Notes: generated by a model not told the origin, from the letters alone. Positions 35,108 through 46,600 are shown, counted from the stretch's first letter. The stretch is 64,000 bases of DNA from Oryzomicrobium terrae (GCF_008274805.1 NZ_CP022579.1:2232001-2296000), one strand, 5' to 3'. A program made the numbers and translations.

Positions 35108-36916
35108 ATGCGACTCAACGACCTGCCCCCCGCCCTGCTGGCCACGCCCGCCGCACCGCCGGCAGCCCCGGGACGTGCCCCCCACCCAGCCACGGTCGCC
35201 GGGGATACCGAGGCGCCGCACTACGGCGGATTGCTGCTGGCGACCCTGGGGGCGGCCCCCCTGCTGCCCGTGGCCACCGGCGCCCTGGGAGCCTCCCTGA
35301 CGCTGTGTGCCCTGAGCGCCTTGCCCGGAATCCTGCTTGCCGGTGCCGGCGCCTTCGCCCTGCACCGCCGTCTGCTGGCCCCCTTGGCCGAACTGCGCGC
35401 CGGGTTGCAGGCGGCGGCCGCCAGCGGCGGCGACCTGACCCGCCACCCCGGACATGACGCGGCCGGCCCGGCCGGAGCCGTGGCGCGAGCCTATGCCGCC
35501 TTCACCGGCAAACTGGGCGACCTGCTCGACACCACCCGGCAAAAAACCATCGGCATCGCGGTCGAGGCCAGCCGGCTGAAGATCCACGTTGGCGAAGCGG
35601 CGGCCGGCGCCGAACGCCAGGAGACCCTGGCCGGCGAGATCGCCACGGCCGGCAGCGCCGTGACCGAGACGGCAACCGATGTGGCCGAGCGCACCCGGCA
35701 CCTGAGCGAGGCCACCGGCGAACTGCTGGCCGGCACGCGCGCCTCCTACGATCAATTCCTTGCTCTGGTAGCGCGCATCGATGCCATGAAGCAGCGCCAG
35801 GACGCCTTCACCGCCACCGTGGATACCCTGTCGGGGCACGCCCAGGAAATCGGCGACGTGACCCGGTTGATCCAGGAAATTGCCGAGCAGACGAACCTGC
35901 TGGCTCTCAACGCCGCCATCGAGGCGGCCCGGGCCGGCGAAGCGGGCCGGGGTTTCGCCGTGGTGGCCGACGAAGTGCGTAAGCTCGCCGAGCGCGCCCG
36001 CTCCGCCACCGAGCAAATCACCGGGCGAATCGCCACCGTGGCGGACCTGACCGGCCAGACCCACCGCCTCAACGGCGAGATGCACGACGAAACCGCCGTT
36101 GCCCGGGAGGTGGTGGCCCAGGCGGCCGACGGTTTTGGCGCCATGGTCGAGCGTTTCGAGGCCATGGCCGGCACTCTGGGCGCCATCGATGGCGCCATGC
36201 ACGGCGTCGAATCGGCCAACCGGGACATCCTGGACAAGGTGCGGGAGATCGAAACCCTGTCCCATGGTATCGGCGCCAAGATGCGTGCCTCGGTGGCGGC
36301 GGCCGCCGCCCTGAGCGAGGGCACCGAAGGGGTGCTCGCCTCCGCCAGCGTCTTCCGTACGGGCCGGGGGGCCTTCGAACAGGTGGCCGAGGCCTGCGCC
36401 AGTTACCGGGACCGCATCCAGGCCCTGCTCCAGGGGCTGGCCGACCGGGGCGAGAACGTGTTCGACCAACAGTACCGGCCGATCCCCGGCACGGTCCCGC
36501 AAAAGTTCGCCACGGCCTACGACCGGGCGGTGGAGGCGCCCCTGCAAGACATCTACGACGCCGCCCTGGCTGCCATTCCCGGCGCAGTGTCGATGATCGC
36601 GGTGGATGTCAACGGCTATGCCCCCACCCACTGCCGCCAGTTTTCCGTCGAGACGGACGATCCGGAACACAACCGGACCTACAGCCGTCATAAACGCATC
36701 TTCGACGATGCGGTGGGCCTGCGCTCGGCACGCAACACCACCCCGGCCCTGACCCAGACCTATGCGCAGTCCGGCACCGGACGCCTACTCACCGAGATCG
36801 CCACCCCGATCATCGTGGCCGGGCGTGACGGCGTGCCGCGCCACTGGGGCAACCTGCGGGTGAACGTGTCGCCGGACGTGCTCACGTCCTCCCAACCTTC
36901 CAGCCAACATCGTTAG
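35108..36916 (+). CDS. Chemoreceptor with C-terminal sensor domain and no periplasmic domain
   Basis: About 602 residues. The ATG at 35108 has GAGG upstream at good spacing; a GTG at 35102 is the alternative. Two closely spaced TM helices (about 42-88) form a membrane hairpin with no periplasmic domain between them. The signalling hairpin tip ([20 protein letters not shown]) and [13 protein letters not shown] are canonical. A C-terminal domain follows (about 460-595, [22 protein letters not shown], then [10 protein letters not shown]), the type of C-terminal PAS/Cache-like domain found in some cytoplasmic receptors. It lies between a binding protein and a CoA-transferase. Confidence 0.85.
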   Translation: MRLNDLPPALLATPAAPPAAPGRAPHPATVAGDTEAPHYGGLLLATLGAAPLLPVATGALGASLTLCALSALPGILLAGAGAFALHRRLLAPLAELRAGLQAAAASGGDLTRHPGHDAAGPAGAVARAYAAFTGKLGDLLDTTRQKTIGIAVEASRLKIHVGEAAAGAERQETLAGEIATAGSAVTETATDVAERTRHLSEATGELLAGTRASYDQFLALVARIDAMKQRQDAFTATVDTLSGHAQEIGDVTRLIQEIAEQTNLLALNAAIEAARAGEAGRGFAVVADEVRKLAERARSATEQITGRIATVADLTGQTHRLNGEMHDETAVAREVVAQAADGFGAMVERFEAMAGTLGAIDGAMHGVESANRDILDKVREIETLSHGIGAKMRASVAAAAALSEGTEGVLASASVFRTGRGAFEQVAEACASYRDRIQALLQGLADRGENVFDQQYRPIPGTVPQKFATAYDRAVEAPLQDIYDAALAAIPGAVSMIAVDVNGYAPTHCRQFSVETDDPEHNRTYSRHKRIFDDAVGLRSARNTTPALTQTYAQSGTGRLLTEIATPIIVAGRDGVPRHWGNLRVNVSPDVLTSSQPSSQHR

Positions 36917-36925
36917 GATTTCCCC

Positions 36926-38518
36926 ATGAGTGCTAGCCCGAACGCCCCTCGCCGCCAGAAGATCGTCTCCGCCCGGGAAGCGGTGAGCCACATCCGCAAC
37001 GGCGCCACGATCGCCACCGGCGGTTTCGTCGGTATCGGCTTTCCCGAGAACATCGCGGTAGCCCTGGAAGCGCGTTTCATCGAACAGGCCGCCCCCCGGC
37101 AGCTGACCCTGGTGTACGCTGCCGGCCAGGGCGATGGAGCCGAACGCGGCCTCAACCACCTGGGCCACGCCGGTCTGGTGAAGCGGGTGGTGGGCGGCCA
37201 CTGGGGTCTGGTACCCAAGCTGCAGCAATTGGCGGTGGACAACCAGATCGAGGCTTACAACCTGCCCCAGGGGGTGATCGCCCACCTGTTCCGCGACATC
37301 GCCGCCGGCAAGCCGGGGCAGCTGTCGCGCATCGGTCTGGGCACCTTCGTCGATCCCCGCTTCGGCGGCGGCAAGATCAACGCCTCAACCACCGAGGAGC
37401 TGGTCACCCTGACCGAGGTGGGCGGTGAGGAATGCCTGCTCTACCGTACTTTCCCGATCCATGTCGGCATCATCCGCGGCACCACGGCGGATGCCGACGG
37501 CAACATCACCATGGAGCGGGAGGCCCTCACCCTGGAGGCCCTGGCCATCGCCACCGCCGCCCACAACTCGGGGGGCATCGTCATCGTCCAGGTCGAGCGC
37601 ATCGCCGAGCGGGGCACCCTGCACCCGCGCCAGGTGAAGATCCCGGGCATCCTGGTGGATTACGTGGTGGTGGCGGAAAAGCCCGAATACCACATGCAGA
37701 CCTTCGCCACCGCCTACGACCCGGGCTTTGCCGGCGAGATCCGGGTGCCGGTGGATTCGATCCCGCCCATGGAGATGAGCGAGCGCAAGATCATCGCCCG
37801 CCGTGCCGCCATGGAATTGAAGCCCGGCGCCGTGGTGAACCTGGGCATCGGCATGCCCGACGGGGTATCCGCCGTGGCTGCCGAGGAAGGGGTGCTCGAC
37901 CTGCTGACGCTCACCACCGAGCCCGGCGTGGTCGGCGGCGTGCCCGCCGGGGGCCTCAACTTCGGCGCAGCGGTCAATACGGCCGCCATCGTCGATCAGC
38001 CCTACCAGTTCGACTTCTACGACGGCGGCGGCCTGGACCTGACCTTCCTCGGCCTCGCCCAGGCCGATGCCGAGGGCAACCTCAACGTCAGCAAGTTCGG
38101 CCCGCGCCTGACCGGGGCCGGCGGCTTCATCAATATTTCCCAGTCGGCCAAGGAAGTGGTCTTCGTCGGCACCTTCACCGCCGGTGGCCTGGACGTGGCG
38201 GTGCAGGACGGCACGCTGGTCATCCTCCAGGAAGGCCGTACCCGCAAGTTTGTCGAACTGGTCGAGCACCGCACCTTCAGCGGTCCGGTGGCGGCCAAGC
38301 GCGGTCAGCCGGTGCTGTACATCACCGAGCGCTGTGTCTTCCGCCTGACCGCCGAGGGCGAACTGGAGCTGATCGAGATCGCCCCCGGCATCGACCTGGA
38401 CAAGGACGTGCTGGCCCTGATGGACTTCCGTCCCAGGATCAGCCCGGAGCTCAAGCTGATGGATGCCCGTATCTTTGCCGCCGGCCCAATGGGGCTGCGC
38501 GAGATGATCGCCGACTAA
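36926..38518 (+). CDS. Acyl-CoA:acetate/3-ketoacid CoA-transferase (YdiF type)
   Basis: 530 residues, with alpha and beta halves fused in one chain. The first half holds [20 protein letters not shown]; the second holds [19 protein letters not shown]. The catalytic Glu is E332 in [17 protein letters not shown]. It swaps CoA between an acyl-CoA and a free keto- or short-chain acid. With phaB and the permease it could activate acetoacetate or 3-hydroxybutyrate. It starts 9 bp after the chemoreceptor, and the operon ends at the following terminator. Confidence 0.88.
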   Translation: MSASPNAPRRQKIVSAREAVSHIRNGATIATGGFVGIGFPENIAVALEARFIEQAAPRQLTLVYAAGQGDGAERGLNHLGHAGLVKRVVGGHWGLVPKLQQLAVDNQIEAYNLPQGVIAHLFRDIAAGKPGQLSRIGLGTFVDPRFGGGKINASTTEELVTLTEVGGEECLLYRTFPIHVGIIRGTTADADGNITMEREALTLEALAIATAAHNSGGIVIVQVERIAERGTLHPRQVKIPGILVDYVVVAEKPEYHMQTFATAYDPGFAGEIRVPVDSIPPMEMSERKIIARRAAMELKPGAVVNLGIGMPDGVSAVAAEEGVLDLLTLTTEPGVVGGVPAGGLNFGAAVNTAAIVDQPYQFDFYDGGGLDLTFLGLAQADAEGNLNVSKFGPRLTGAGGFINISQSAKEVVFVGTFTAGGLDVAVQDGTLVILQEGRTRKFVELVEHRTFSGPVAAKRGQPVLYITERCVFRLTAEGELELIEIAPGIDLDKDVLALMDFRPRISPELKLMDARIFAAGPMGLREMIAD

Positions 38519-38561
38519 CCCCCTGCCGCCCCCCCTGGCCGGCCCCAGCGCTGGTCATCGA

Positions 38562-38585
38562 CCCCGGCCTATGGCCGGGGTTTTT
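38562..38585 (+). terminator. Terminator of the binding protein/chemoreceptor/CoA-transferase operon
   Basis: Arms CCCCGGCC (38562-38569) and GGCCGGGG (38573-38580) around TAT, then TTTTT. It closes the sigma-54 operon that starts at 33895. Confidence 0.9.
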
Positions 38586-38751
38586 CTTGGCCGGCGGCTG
38601 GCAAGAGTTATCGGCACTACCGGACCCGGTCATACCCGCCCGGCACGCAGCCCTCGCCCAAGCTGTCAATTGACTGACATTACAGCGTCGTTCGCCAGGT
38701 TATGTGTATAAAATATTGGTACGTATTTATATTCAAATAACCAAAAACACC

Positions 38752-40407
38752 ATGAAAACGCCCGTTCCTCCCCCTGCAGTGAATCGTTCGTTTCGCCAAT
38801 CCCTGCTCTTTCCCATGTTCGCCCTTCTGGGTGTCGCCGCGTTGTGCATCGCCGGGGCCTTCGCTTACGCGCTCCACTCCCTGGACCGGGTTGCCGGGCG
38901 CTTCGCCGACTTCATTGACCAGGACCAGGCGCGCCTGATCGTGGTCCAGGATCTCTACGCCCAGGGGCTGCAATCGGGCCAGGCCCTGCGCAACATCGTC
39001 CTCGATCCAGGAAATCCCCTGGCCTTCAAGAATCTGGACAACGCCCACAAGAAATTCGACGAAGCCCTGGCCCGGGCCAAGGGCTTGGGCGCAAGCGACG
39101 CAGACTTCGCCAAGGCCATGGAACAGGCTGCCGCCGGTTGGGCGCCGCTTCGCAGCATTCGCGATGGCATCGTTGCCCAGGCCAAGCAGGATACGGCCAG
39201 CGCCGCCACAGCCCTGAACAAGGACGAAACCCCGGCCTGGCGCAGGCTGCGCCAGGTACTGATGGATGAGATCGCCCGTCAGGAAAAGGCCGTCAACAAC
39301 ACCCGGGACACCGTCCTCGATCAGGCCGCCACCACCCGCCGCCTGACCATGCTGATCGCCGGCGCCACCTTGCTCCTCGGGGGCGTGCTGGTGGCCCTGA
39401 CCGCCCTCTCCTTGCGCCGCCCTCTGGCCGAACTGGAGCGCTCCATGGCGCAATTGGCGTCAGGGGACGGAGACCTGACCCGCCGTCTGCCGGTGAAATC
39501 GGCCAACGAAGTGGGTCGCATCGCCCTCTCCTTCAACCAGTTTGCCGAGCAGCTCCAGGCCACGGTTCGCGATATCCATGGCATCGCCGCCCAGGTCAGC
39601 CAGGCTGCCGGCAACATCGCCACTCAGGTCGGCGAAGTGGCCACGTCCACCCGGGAGCAGACCGAATCGGCGGCAACCATCGCTGCCGAGGTCGAGGAGC
39701 TGACCACCAGCATCGCCACCGTGGCCGACTCCGCTGACGGGGTGCGCGCTACCTCGGACCGCAGCCTGGCGGCCAGCGAGGAGGGCCAGCACAACGTGGC
39801 GGCCCTGATGGCTGAAATCGAGGGAGTGGAAAACACCGTCGGCGCCATCGCCACCGCGGTGGCCGACTACATTGCCAGCACCCGCACCATCTCGGCCCTC
39901 ACTGAAGAGGTCAGCGAGATCGCCAACCAGACCAACCTGCTGGCGTTGAATGCCGCCATCGAGGCGGCTAGGGCCGGGGAACAGGGTCGGGGGTTTGCCG
40001 TGGTGGCCGACGAAGTGCGCAAGCTCGCCGAAAAATCGGCCAAGTCGGCTGCGGAGATCGGTGGCGTCACCCAGACCGTGGGGGCCAAATCCGCCGAACT
40101 GGACGCCGTCGTTCAGCAAGGCCTGACCGCCCTGCGCGCCAGCCACGCCACCCTGGACCAGGTGGCTGCCCTGCTCGGGGAGAGCGGGCAGACCGTGGCG
40201 ACCACCCACAAAGGTATCGACGAGATCAGCGATTCGGTCCGGGAGCAGCAAACCGCCAGCCAGGACATCGCCGTCAACGTCGAGCGCATTGCCCGCCTGG
40301 CCGAAGCCAACGACGCCCACATGAGCGATGCGGCCGCGGCGGCCCGTTCCTTCCAGACCCTGGCCGAATCGCTGCGCCAGACGGTGGGGCATTTCCGTAT
40401 CGGCTGA
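38752..40407 (+). CDS. Methyl-accepting chemotaxis protein (helical-bundle type)
   Basis: 551 residues from the ATG at 38752. TM about 20-42, a periplasmic helical bundle of about 165 residues like the 4HB_MCP domain ([19 protein letters not shown] and following), a second TM about 198-222, HAMP, then the methylation and signalling region with [19 protein letters not shown]-type tip and [13 protein letters not shown]. No C-terminal CheR-docking pentapeptide. No FliA-type promoter was found upstream. A 12-bp hairpin follows. Confidence 0.9.
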   Translation: MKTPVPPPAVNRSFRQSLLFPMFALLGVAALCIAGAFAYALHSLDRVAGRFADFIDQDQARLIVVQDLYAQGLQSGQALRNIVLDPGNPLAFKNLDNAHKKFDEALARAKGLGASDADFAKAMEQAAAGWAPLRSIRDGIVAQAKQDTASAATALNKDETPAWRRLRQVLMDEIARQEKAVNNTRDTVLDQAATTRRLTMLIAGATLLLGGVLVALTALSLRRPLAELERSMAQLASGDGDLTRRLPVKSANEVGRIALSFNQFAEQLQATVRDIHGIAAQVSQAAGNIATQVGEVATSTREQTESAATIAAEVEELTTSIATVADSADGVRATSDRSLAASEEGQHNVAALMAEIEGVENTVGAIATAVADYIASTRTISALTEEVSEIANQTNLLALNAAIEAARAGEQGRGFAVVADEVRKLAEKSAKSAAEIGGVTQTVGAKSAELDAVVQQGLTALRASHATLDQVAALLGESGQTVATTHKGIDEISDSVREQQTASQDIAVNVERIARLAEANDAHMSDAAAAARSFQTLAESLRQTVGHFRIG

Positions 40408-40414
40408 TCGGCGC

Positions 40415-40443
40415 CTGGCCTTGCCCGGCCAGGGCAAGGCCAG
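40415..40443 (+). terminator. Hairpin after the first tandem chemoreceptor gene
   Basis: Perfect 12-bp arms CTGGCCTTGCCC and GGGCAAGGCCAG with a 5-nt loop, 8 bp after the stop. Only a weak T-rich tail follows. Confidence 0.6.
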
Positions 40444-40578
40444 TCATGCCTTTTGTCATAATTATGGATACAGAAACGGCATGTTATATTTCACTCCCTG
40501 GAGCCTTTCCCTGTTTTACAAGGGAATGACAATTTTCCGAGACTATCGGCTCCATCGATTCCATAGGGAGAGAATTAC

Positions 40579-42225
40579 ATGGCCAGCCCCGCAGCCCAGG
40601 GCCTCACGGTCCGGACGCGCTTCACGCTTCTCATTGTCGCCAGCGTCGCCATTCTGGCCGTCATCTTCGCTCTCATCCTGGCCGCCCAGCGTGATCGCCT
40701 GATCGAAGACCGGAAGGAGCAAGTACGCAACCTGATCGACGGCGTGGTGACCATGGTCACCTACTACGAAGCTCAGGCCAAGAACGGCCAGATGGAGCCC
40801 GAAGCCGCCAAGGCCGCCGCCCTCGGCGCCATACGCGCAATGCGCTACCGCAAGAGCGAGTACTTCTTCGTCCAGAATCTGGACAACAAGATGCTCATGC
40901 ACCCGATCAAGGCCGAACTGGAAAACAAGGACATGTCGGGTCTGAAGGATCCCACCGGCAAGCTGTTCTTCCAGGAATTCATGCGCGTAGTTAAGGCGTC
41001 CGGCGCGGGCTACGTGGATTACCTGTGGCCCAAACCGGGCGCCGAAGCACCGGTGCCCAAGCTGTCCTACGTCAAGCTCTTCGAACCCTGGGGCTGGGTG
41101 ATAGGTACCGGCATCTACATCGACGACGTGGATAGCATCTTCCGCGACCAGGCGCTGAAATTCGCTGCCTATATGGGTGTCGCCGTGGCCTTGCTGGCCG
41201 CCTTCCTCCTTCTCACCTACCGCAGCATCATCCGCGCCCTGGGTGGCGAACCCCGGGATGCCAAGGAAGCCGTGGAACGCATCGCCCATGGCGACCTGAA
41301 CCAGAACATCCGTCTCGCCCCCGGCGACGACGCCAGCCTGATGGCCTCGATGAGCGCCATGCAGCGTGAATTGCGCAGCATGATCGGCCAGGTCATTTCC
41401 AGCTCCGAGCAACTCACCCAGGCCGCCGATCAGTTGCTTGCCACCTCCGAGGAAGTCACCGGCAGCGCCCTGCACCAGAGCGAGGCCTCGTCGGCCATGG
41501 CCGCGGCGGTGGAAGAAATGACCGTATCCATCGACCAGGTCGCGGAAAACGCCCGGGTCGCCCATGGCATCAGTGTCGCCTCCGGTGAACTGTCGGAACA
41601 GGGCACCGAGGTGATTCACGGCGCCGCCGGCGAAATGCGCCAGATTGCCGACTCGGTGCGTGCGTCCTCGGCCATCATCGAAGAACTGGGCCAGCAATCC
41701 AACGAGATCACCGCCATCGTCAACACCATCAAGGAAATCGCCGACCAGACCAACCTGCTGGCGTTGAACGCGGCCATCGAGGCGGCCCGGGCCGGTGAGG
41801 CGGGTCGCGGCTTTGCCGTGGTCGCAGACGAGGTGCGCAAGCTGGCGGAACGCACCGGCCATTCCACTCAGGAAATCGCCGCCATGATCGGCAAGATCCA
41901 GAGCGGTACGCGCAATGCGGTGAGCAGTATGGAAGCGGGGGTGACTCAGGTGGAGAACGGCGTATCCCTGGCCAACCAAGCCGGCGATTCGATCCTGCAG
42001 ATCCGCGATTCTGCCGCCCGGGTGCGCGACGTGGTGAACGACATCACCGCATCGATCAAGGAACAGAGCACCGTGTCCAGCGACATCGCCAAGAGCGTCG
42101 AGCGCATCGCCCAGATGTCCGAGGAAACCGCCAGCGCCATCGCCCACTCTGCCGACGCGGCACGGCGCCTGCACGAACTTTCCAGCACCCTGCAAGGGGC
42201 GGTCGGGCGCTTCCGTATCCAGTAA
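40579..42225 (+). CDS. Methyl-accepting chemotaxis protein with single-Cache sensor
   Basis: 548 residues. TM about 12-32, a periplasmic sCache_2-like domain (about 35-185; [20 protein letters not shown] and the [14 protein letters not shown] end motif), a second TM about 190-212, HAMP, then a signalling hairpin with [18 protein letters not shown] and [13 protein letters not shown]. sCache_2 often binds short organic acids. Good ribosome site AGGGAGAG upstream. Confidence 0.9.
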   Translation: MASPAAQGLTVRTRFTLLIVASVAILAVIFALILAAQRDRLIEDRKEQVRNLIDGVVTMVTYYEAQAKNGQMEPEAAKAAALGAIRAMRYRKSEYFFVQNLDNKMLMHPIKAELENKDMSGLKDPTGKLFFQEFMRVVKASGAGYVDYLWPKPGAEAPVPKLSYVKLFEPWGWVIGTGIYIDDVDSIFRDQALKFAAYMGVAVALLAAFLLLTYRSIIRALGGEPRDAKEAVERIAHGDLNQNIRLAPGDDASLMASMSAMQRELRSMIGQVISSSEQLTQAADQLLATSEEVTGSALHQSEASSAMAAAVEEMTVSIDQVAENARVAHGISVASGELSEQGTEVIHGAAGEMRQIADSVRASSAIIEELGQQSNEITAIVNTIKEIADQTNLLALNAAIEAARAGEAGRGFAVVADEVRKLAERTGHSTQEIAAMIGKIQSGTRNAVSSMEAGVTQVENGVSLANQAGDSILQIRDSAARVRDVVNDITASIKEQSTVSSDIAKSVERIAQMSEETASAIAHSADAARRLHELSSTLQGAVGRFRIQ

Positions 42226-42240
42226 CAGAGAACACTACCC

Positions 42241-42276
42241 CATGAAAAAAGGCGCCTTAGGGCGCCTTTTTTCATG
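42241..42276. terminator. Strong bidirectional terminator after the second chemoreceptor
   Basis: Perfect 16-bp arms (42241-42256, 42261-42276) around TTAG, with A and T runs built in. Confidence 0.93.
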
Positions 42277-42425
42277 GGGTGACAACATCGACAGAAAACG
42301 CTGGAGAAGAAATGGGAAAGTCTTATCCAGCCTGGCCTTCCACGTGACTTATTACTTTTGACTTATATCACGGCAAAACTCAAGCGCATAACATGGCGCC
42401 CAAATAACGCTTTTGTACTAATGAC

Positions 42426-42461
42426 ACTGGCCTTCGACGGAGTCTCCCATCGAAGGCCAGT
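42426..42461 (+). promoter_or_regulatory. Long leader hairpin just before the autotransporter start
   Basis: Perfect 12-bp arms ACTGGCCTTCGA (42426-42437) and TCGAAGGCCAGT (42450-42461) with a 12-nt loop. It ends 19 nt before the ATG at 42481. It may control translation or mRNA stability of the autotransporter. Confidence 0.6.
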
Positions 42462-42480
42462 ATGCGTCTTGAGATTGCAC

Positions 42481-45400
42481 ATGAACAAAATTTACCGCCT
42501 GGTTCGGAACCATAAGCTGGGCCGCCTGCAACCCGTCCCGGAAACCGCTACCTGCCGAGAGGGCTTGACATCGGGAAACACGACCGTGGCGGCCGGTAAA
42601 TCCCCCCTCCTCCTCTCCCCCCTTCCCCTGACCGCTCTCGCCCTGGTCTCATGGCTCCCGGCAGCCCACGCCGACTCAGTGCTGTGGAACGGCACGACAA
42701 CCACCTGGGGGACTAACGGCAACTGGGTATGGAATGGCCATGCACCAACCGGTAGCGATACCGCCGTAATCAACACAGACAGTACCCTATCGCCGCTCAT
42801 TGCCAGCGGCACTAGCGGCAATGTCGGAACACTAGTGGTCGGTGGTGGCGCTGCTGGCCGCCTCCAGATTCAAGGGACGCTGAACAGCACTACCGGACTT
42901 ATCGGTAATGACAACAACACCACCTCAACTACCGGCACAGTCACCGTATCAGGAGCAACGGGGAACTGGAGCAACAGCGGCGACCTGTACATCGGCAACT
43001 ACAGCACGGGTAGTCTCAACGTCAGTAGTGGCGCCAGAACTTCGGCCAGCGAGCTTTACGTTGGCGGTGCAAGCACGGCCAACGGCACTGTCGATCTCCA
43101 GAACAGCGACTCGACACTCACCGTGAGCAGCCGCGCGTTCATCGGCCATGCCGGTACAGGCACGCTTAACCTGGCGACAGGAACGAGCATGAGCAGCACC
43201 TACGCCGTCCTCGGCGAACAGGCGGGCAGCCGTGGGACAGCCAACGTGCAGGGCGGCTGGAACGTCGGAAGCGGCCAGATGCTGGTCGGTAACGACGGTC
43301 AGGGCATCCTGTCGATCACCAATGGGGGCACGGTATCCAATGGGGTTGGTAGCATCGGAGCCGGAGCCAACGGCCTGACCAGTACGGCGCTGGTGAGTGG
43401 TGTCGGCAGCATGTGGAGCAACAGCGATCGCCTGTTCGTTGGCATCCGCGGCCAAGGCCAACTCGACATCACCCAGGGCGGCCAGGTCAGCAGCGCCGAC
43501 GGCGTTCTGGCCCGCTATGCCGGAGCCTTTGGCACCGCTACCGTAGATGGCAGCGGCTCCCGCTGGACCATGGCCGGTGACCTGCGTGTCGGCGGCGACA
43601 CTACCGACCCAGCCACGCCCGGTGGCACCGGCACCCTCACCATCAGGAATGGCGGAGCTGTCAGCAGCAATGCGGGCTACCTGGGCGACGCTGCCAACGC
43701 CACTGGCACCGTCACCATCAACAACGCCAGTTGGGTCCTCACCGGACGCCTGGGTATCGGCAATTACGGCACCGGCAGCTTGACCATCGAGAACGGTGGC
43801 ACAGTCACCTCAAGCGGCGGCCTGATCGGCTGGAACGCCTCCAGCAGCAGCAACCAGGTCACAGTCACCGGCGGCACCTCCCGGTGGACCATGACCGGCC
43901 ATCTCTTCGTCGGCAATGAGGGCCAGGGTAACCTAAGCATTCAAAATGGCGGCCAGGTCAGTAGCGTCGACGGCTACGTCGGCAGCGAAAGCAATCCGCT
44001 CCAGAGCAGCGTCAGCCTGAGCGGCAGCGGCTCCTGGTGGACAACGACGGGGGATCTGTTCGTCGCCCATAACAACGGCGCCAAGGGGCTACTCACCATT
44101 GCCGGAGGCGCCAGTGTCGTTACGGGACTGCAAGCCATCCTGGGGGATCTTGCCGGCTCCAACGGCACAGCCAATCTGAGCGGGACAGGTACGACCTGGA
44201 GCGTCGGTAATGAGGTTAACGTGGGCCGTTTCGGCGCCGCCATCCTGACCATCACTGACGGCGCTACCCTCACCAGCAACAAGGGCTATCTGGGCAACGA
44301 GGCTGGATCCAGCGGCGCAGTCACCATCAGTGGCTCCAACAGTCTATGGAACAGTACCGGCAAACTGTACGTCGGCAATAGCGGCAGCGGCACACTGACC
44401 CTGGTCAACGGCGGTCGCGTCCAGGCCACTGCCCTGGTCATTGCCAATACCGCCAGCGCTTCTGGCACCCTCAACATCGGCGCTGCCGAAGGCCAAGCTG
44501 CAGCGGCCCCCGGCACAATCAGTGCCGGGAGCATCACCTTGGGCGCCGGCAACGGGACCCTGGTGTTCAACCACACGGCATCCAGCTACCTGCTTGCCCC
44601 CACTCTTGCAGGTAACGGCACGATCAAGGTCCTGGCTGGCACGACCACCTTCCAGGGCAACAACTCCTTCACCGGCACGGCTGGCATCGCCTCCGGCGCC
44701 ACCTTGAACCTGAGCACTGGCGCGACCTTTGGCGGCACCCTGAACGTTGCGCAAGGCGGTACTCTCAACGCCGTTTCAAACACCGTTGGCACCATCAACA
44801 ACAACGGCACCCTGGGCCTCCAGTCCTTCAATACTGTCTACCCGACTATCACCATCACCGGTAATTTCGCCCAGGGCTCGACGGGTACACTGCTGATCGG
44901 TGCCAAGAGTGCGGCAGCCGGGGACTACACCCGCTTGAACGTCGCCGGCCAAGCCAGTCTAGGCGGAACCTTGAGCGTGGACGTGGCCAACGGCAGCCCC
45001 CTGGCTCCCGGCCAGCGGCTGGTTCGAGTCATCGACGCCGGAGGTGGTATCCAAACCCGCTTTGCCAGCATCACTGACAACAGCGCCCTGTTCGATTTTT
45101 CCCCCGTCTATAGCGCTACCACCCTGGATCTTCTCCTGGTCGCCGCAGGTAGCAGCGGCGTCAGCACCGCCGTACAGAGCACAGGCAACACGCCCGGTAC
45201 CGGTGCGGCAGCGGTCCTTGACCAGGTCATTGCCACCGACCCGAGCAGCCCCCTGGCCACCCTGTTTGTCCCGCTGACCAACAAGGCGCAGATTTCCAGT
45301 GCCGTCTCGCAAACTCTGCCACTGCTCACAGGCGGCAGTACCCTGGCCGCCCAGGGCTTTCTGGGCGGAATCAATCAGATGATCCACTCGCGCATGGCAA

Positions 45401-46266
45401 GCCAACGGGGACTTGCGTCCGGCGACGGTTTCCTCGGCGACCAGCGCCTGTGGATGAAACCGTTCGCATCTCTGGCTAATCAGGCGGACAGCAATGGTGC
45501 CGCCGGCTTCCGGACACGCATCGGCGGCGTGGCGTTCGGTAGCGATGCCCAGCTTTCGGACCGAGCCCGCACCGGTCTTGCCTTCGCCTACGCAGGGGCC
45601 AATGTGGACGGTAATTCGTCGGCCGCCCCCAACAATGCCCAGGTTCAGCTCTACCAGCTGATCGGCTATGGCAGTTACCAGCTGGACTCCGGAGCCGACC
45701 TGGGATGGCAGGTGGATGTGGGTAACAACCACAACCAGGGGCGCCGCCATATTCTCTTTGCTGGCACTACGGCCCAGAGCAGCTTCGACACCCTGTCGGC
45801 CCATGCCGGCCTTCGCCTGAGCAATACCTGGCCCCTGGCGGCCAATACCAGCGTCACCCCATCCTTCGGCCTGGATTACACCTGGCTGCGGGATGCGGGC
45901 TATACGGAAACGGGGGCGGGTGCACTCAACCTGAAGGTAAACTCTCGCAGCGCCGAGCAGTTGCTACTCTCCAGCGACATTCGCGTCGGTCATCGACTGG
46001 ACAATGGGCTGACTCTGGCGGGCAATGTAGGTGTAGCGTACGACACCACCGCACGACAATCCGCCATCACGGCCGCCTACGCAGGTGCTCCAGGCGCCGC
46101 ATTCATCACCCGGGGCATCAACCCGGACCCCTGGGTAGTGCGCGGCGGACTGGGCGTGGCCAAGAGCACCGCCAGCGGCCTGGAAATCCAGGGACGCATC
46201 GATGCTGAGCACCGCCAAGGCTTCAACAACCGTACAGCCTCGGTCAATTTCCGCTGGGCCTTTTAA
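42481..46266 (+). CDS. Large autotransporter adhesin with T5SS/PEP-CTERM-type repeats
   Basis: 1261 residues from the ATG at 42481. The N terminus, MNKIYRLVRNHKLGRLQPVP, is an extended signal peptide region, then a signal peptide ending at AHADS. The passenger holds nine repeats of about 50-55 residues, each with a Trp (such as RWTMAGDLRVGG, SWVLTGRLGIGN, RWTMTGHLFVGN) followed by LxIxxGGxVSS and GYLG. Next is a beta-strand segment (PTLAGNGTIKVLAGTTTF), a linker, and an autotransporter barrel (about 1000-1261) ending VNFRWAF. This is a type Va surface protein, likely adhesive. Confidence 0.9.
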   Translation: MNKIYRLVRNHKLGRLQPVPETATCREGLTSGNTTVAAGKSPLLLSPLPLTALALVSWLPAAHADSVLWNGTTTTWGTNGNWVWNGHAPTGSDTAVINTDSTLSPLIASGTSGNVGTLVVGGGAAGRLQIQGTLNSTTGLIGNDNNTTSTTGTVTVSGATGNWSNSGDLYIGNYSTGSLNVSSGARTSASELYVGGASTANGTVDLQNSDSTLTVSSRAFIGHAGTGTLNLATGTSMSSTYAVLGEQAGSRGTANVQGGWNVGSGQMLVGNDGQGILSITNGGTVSNGVGSIGAGANGLTSTALVSGVGSMWSNSDRLFVGIRGQGQLDITQGGQVSSADGVLARYAGAFGTATVDGSGSRWTMAGDLRVGGDTTDPATPGGTGTLTIRNGGAVSSNAGYLGDAANATGTVTINNASWVLTGRLGIGNYGTGSLTIENGGTVTSSGGLIGWNASSSSNQVTVTGGTSRWTMTGHLFVGNEGQGNLSIQNGGQVSSVDGYVGSESNPLQSSVSLSGSGSWWTTTGDLFVAHNNGAKGLLTIAGGASVVTGLQAILGDLAGSNGTANLSGTGTTWSVGNEVNVGRFGAAILTITDGATLTSNKGYLGNEAGSSGAVTISGSNSLWNSTGKLYVGNSGSGTLTLVNGGRVQATALVIANTASASGTLNIGAAEGQAAAAPGTISAGSITLGAGNGTLVFNHTASSYLLAPTLAGNGTIKVLAGTTTFQGNNSFTGTAGIASGATLNLSTGATFGGTLNVAQGGTLNAVSNTVGTINNNGTLGLQSFNTVYPTITITGNFAQGSTGTLLIGAKSAAAGDYTRLNVAGQASLGGTLSVDVANGSPLAPGQRLVRVIDAGGGIQTRFASITDNSALFDFSPVYSATTLDLLLVAAGSSGVSTAVQSTGNTPGTGAAAVLDQVIATDPSSPLATLFVPLTNKAQISSAVSQTLPLLTGGSTLAAQGFLGGINQMIHSRMASQRGLASGDGFLGDQRLWMKPFASLANQADSNGAAGFRTRIGGVAFGSDAQLSDRARTGLAFAYAGANVDGNSSAAPNNAQVQLYQLIGYGSYQLDSGADLGWQVDVGNNHNQGRRHILFAGTTAQSSFDTLSAHAGLRLSNTWPLAANTSVTPSFGLDYTWLRDAGYTETGAGALNLKVNSRSAEQLLLSSDIRVGHRLDNGLTLAGNVGVAYDTTARQSAITAAYAGAPGAAFITRGINPDPWVVRGGLGVAKSTASGLEIQGRIDAEHRQGFNNRTASVNFRWAF

Positions 46267-46600
46267 CGCGGGTATTCCCATGGGGCGTCGATCCGAGGGG
46301 AGCCGCCCCATGCCACGCGTCAGTCTTGAAGCCAGGAATCAAGTCCCACCACACGGAATTGACCTTTTCCCCGACAACAGGCCCCAGCCCCACCTTCACG
46401 TTGCGGGGGGCCGGGGTGACTAGGGTTGTTGGGCAAAAGCGGATCTGAGGCGACCAACGTTCAATCATCCGCGCGAGCCGACTGTGAAAGACGACAGGAC
46501 GGCCTCGGCTGCACCAAGCTCCCTTGCTATATTCTTGGCATAAAAATACGTCTGACAGTATCGCCAGGGACGAGAAAACAGGCTGCGGGAAAAAGAGAAG
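46267..46600. other. Intergenic region without a recognisable gene
   Basis: 334 bp between the autotransporter and the DUF805 fusion gene. I find no terminator with a T tract, no RNA motif, and no gene. The AT-richer end (about 46525-46570) probably holds the promoter of the next gene, but I cannot place boxes. Confidence 0.4.

Noticed and set aside
38519-40578. FliA (sigma-28) promoters before the two tandem chemoreceptor genes
   Set aside because: I looked for the TAAA-N15-GCCGATAA pattern and found no convincing match.
42900-44500. CRISPR-like array
   Set aside because: The repeats are protein-coding autotransporter passenger units of about 150-165 bp, not short identical repeats.
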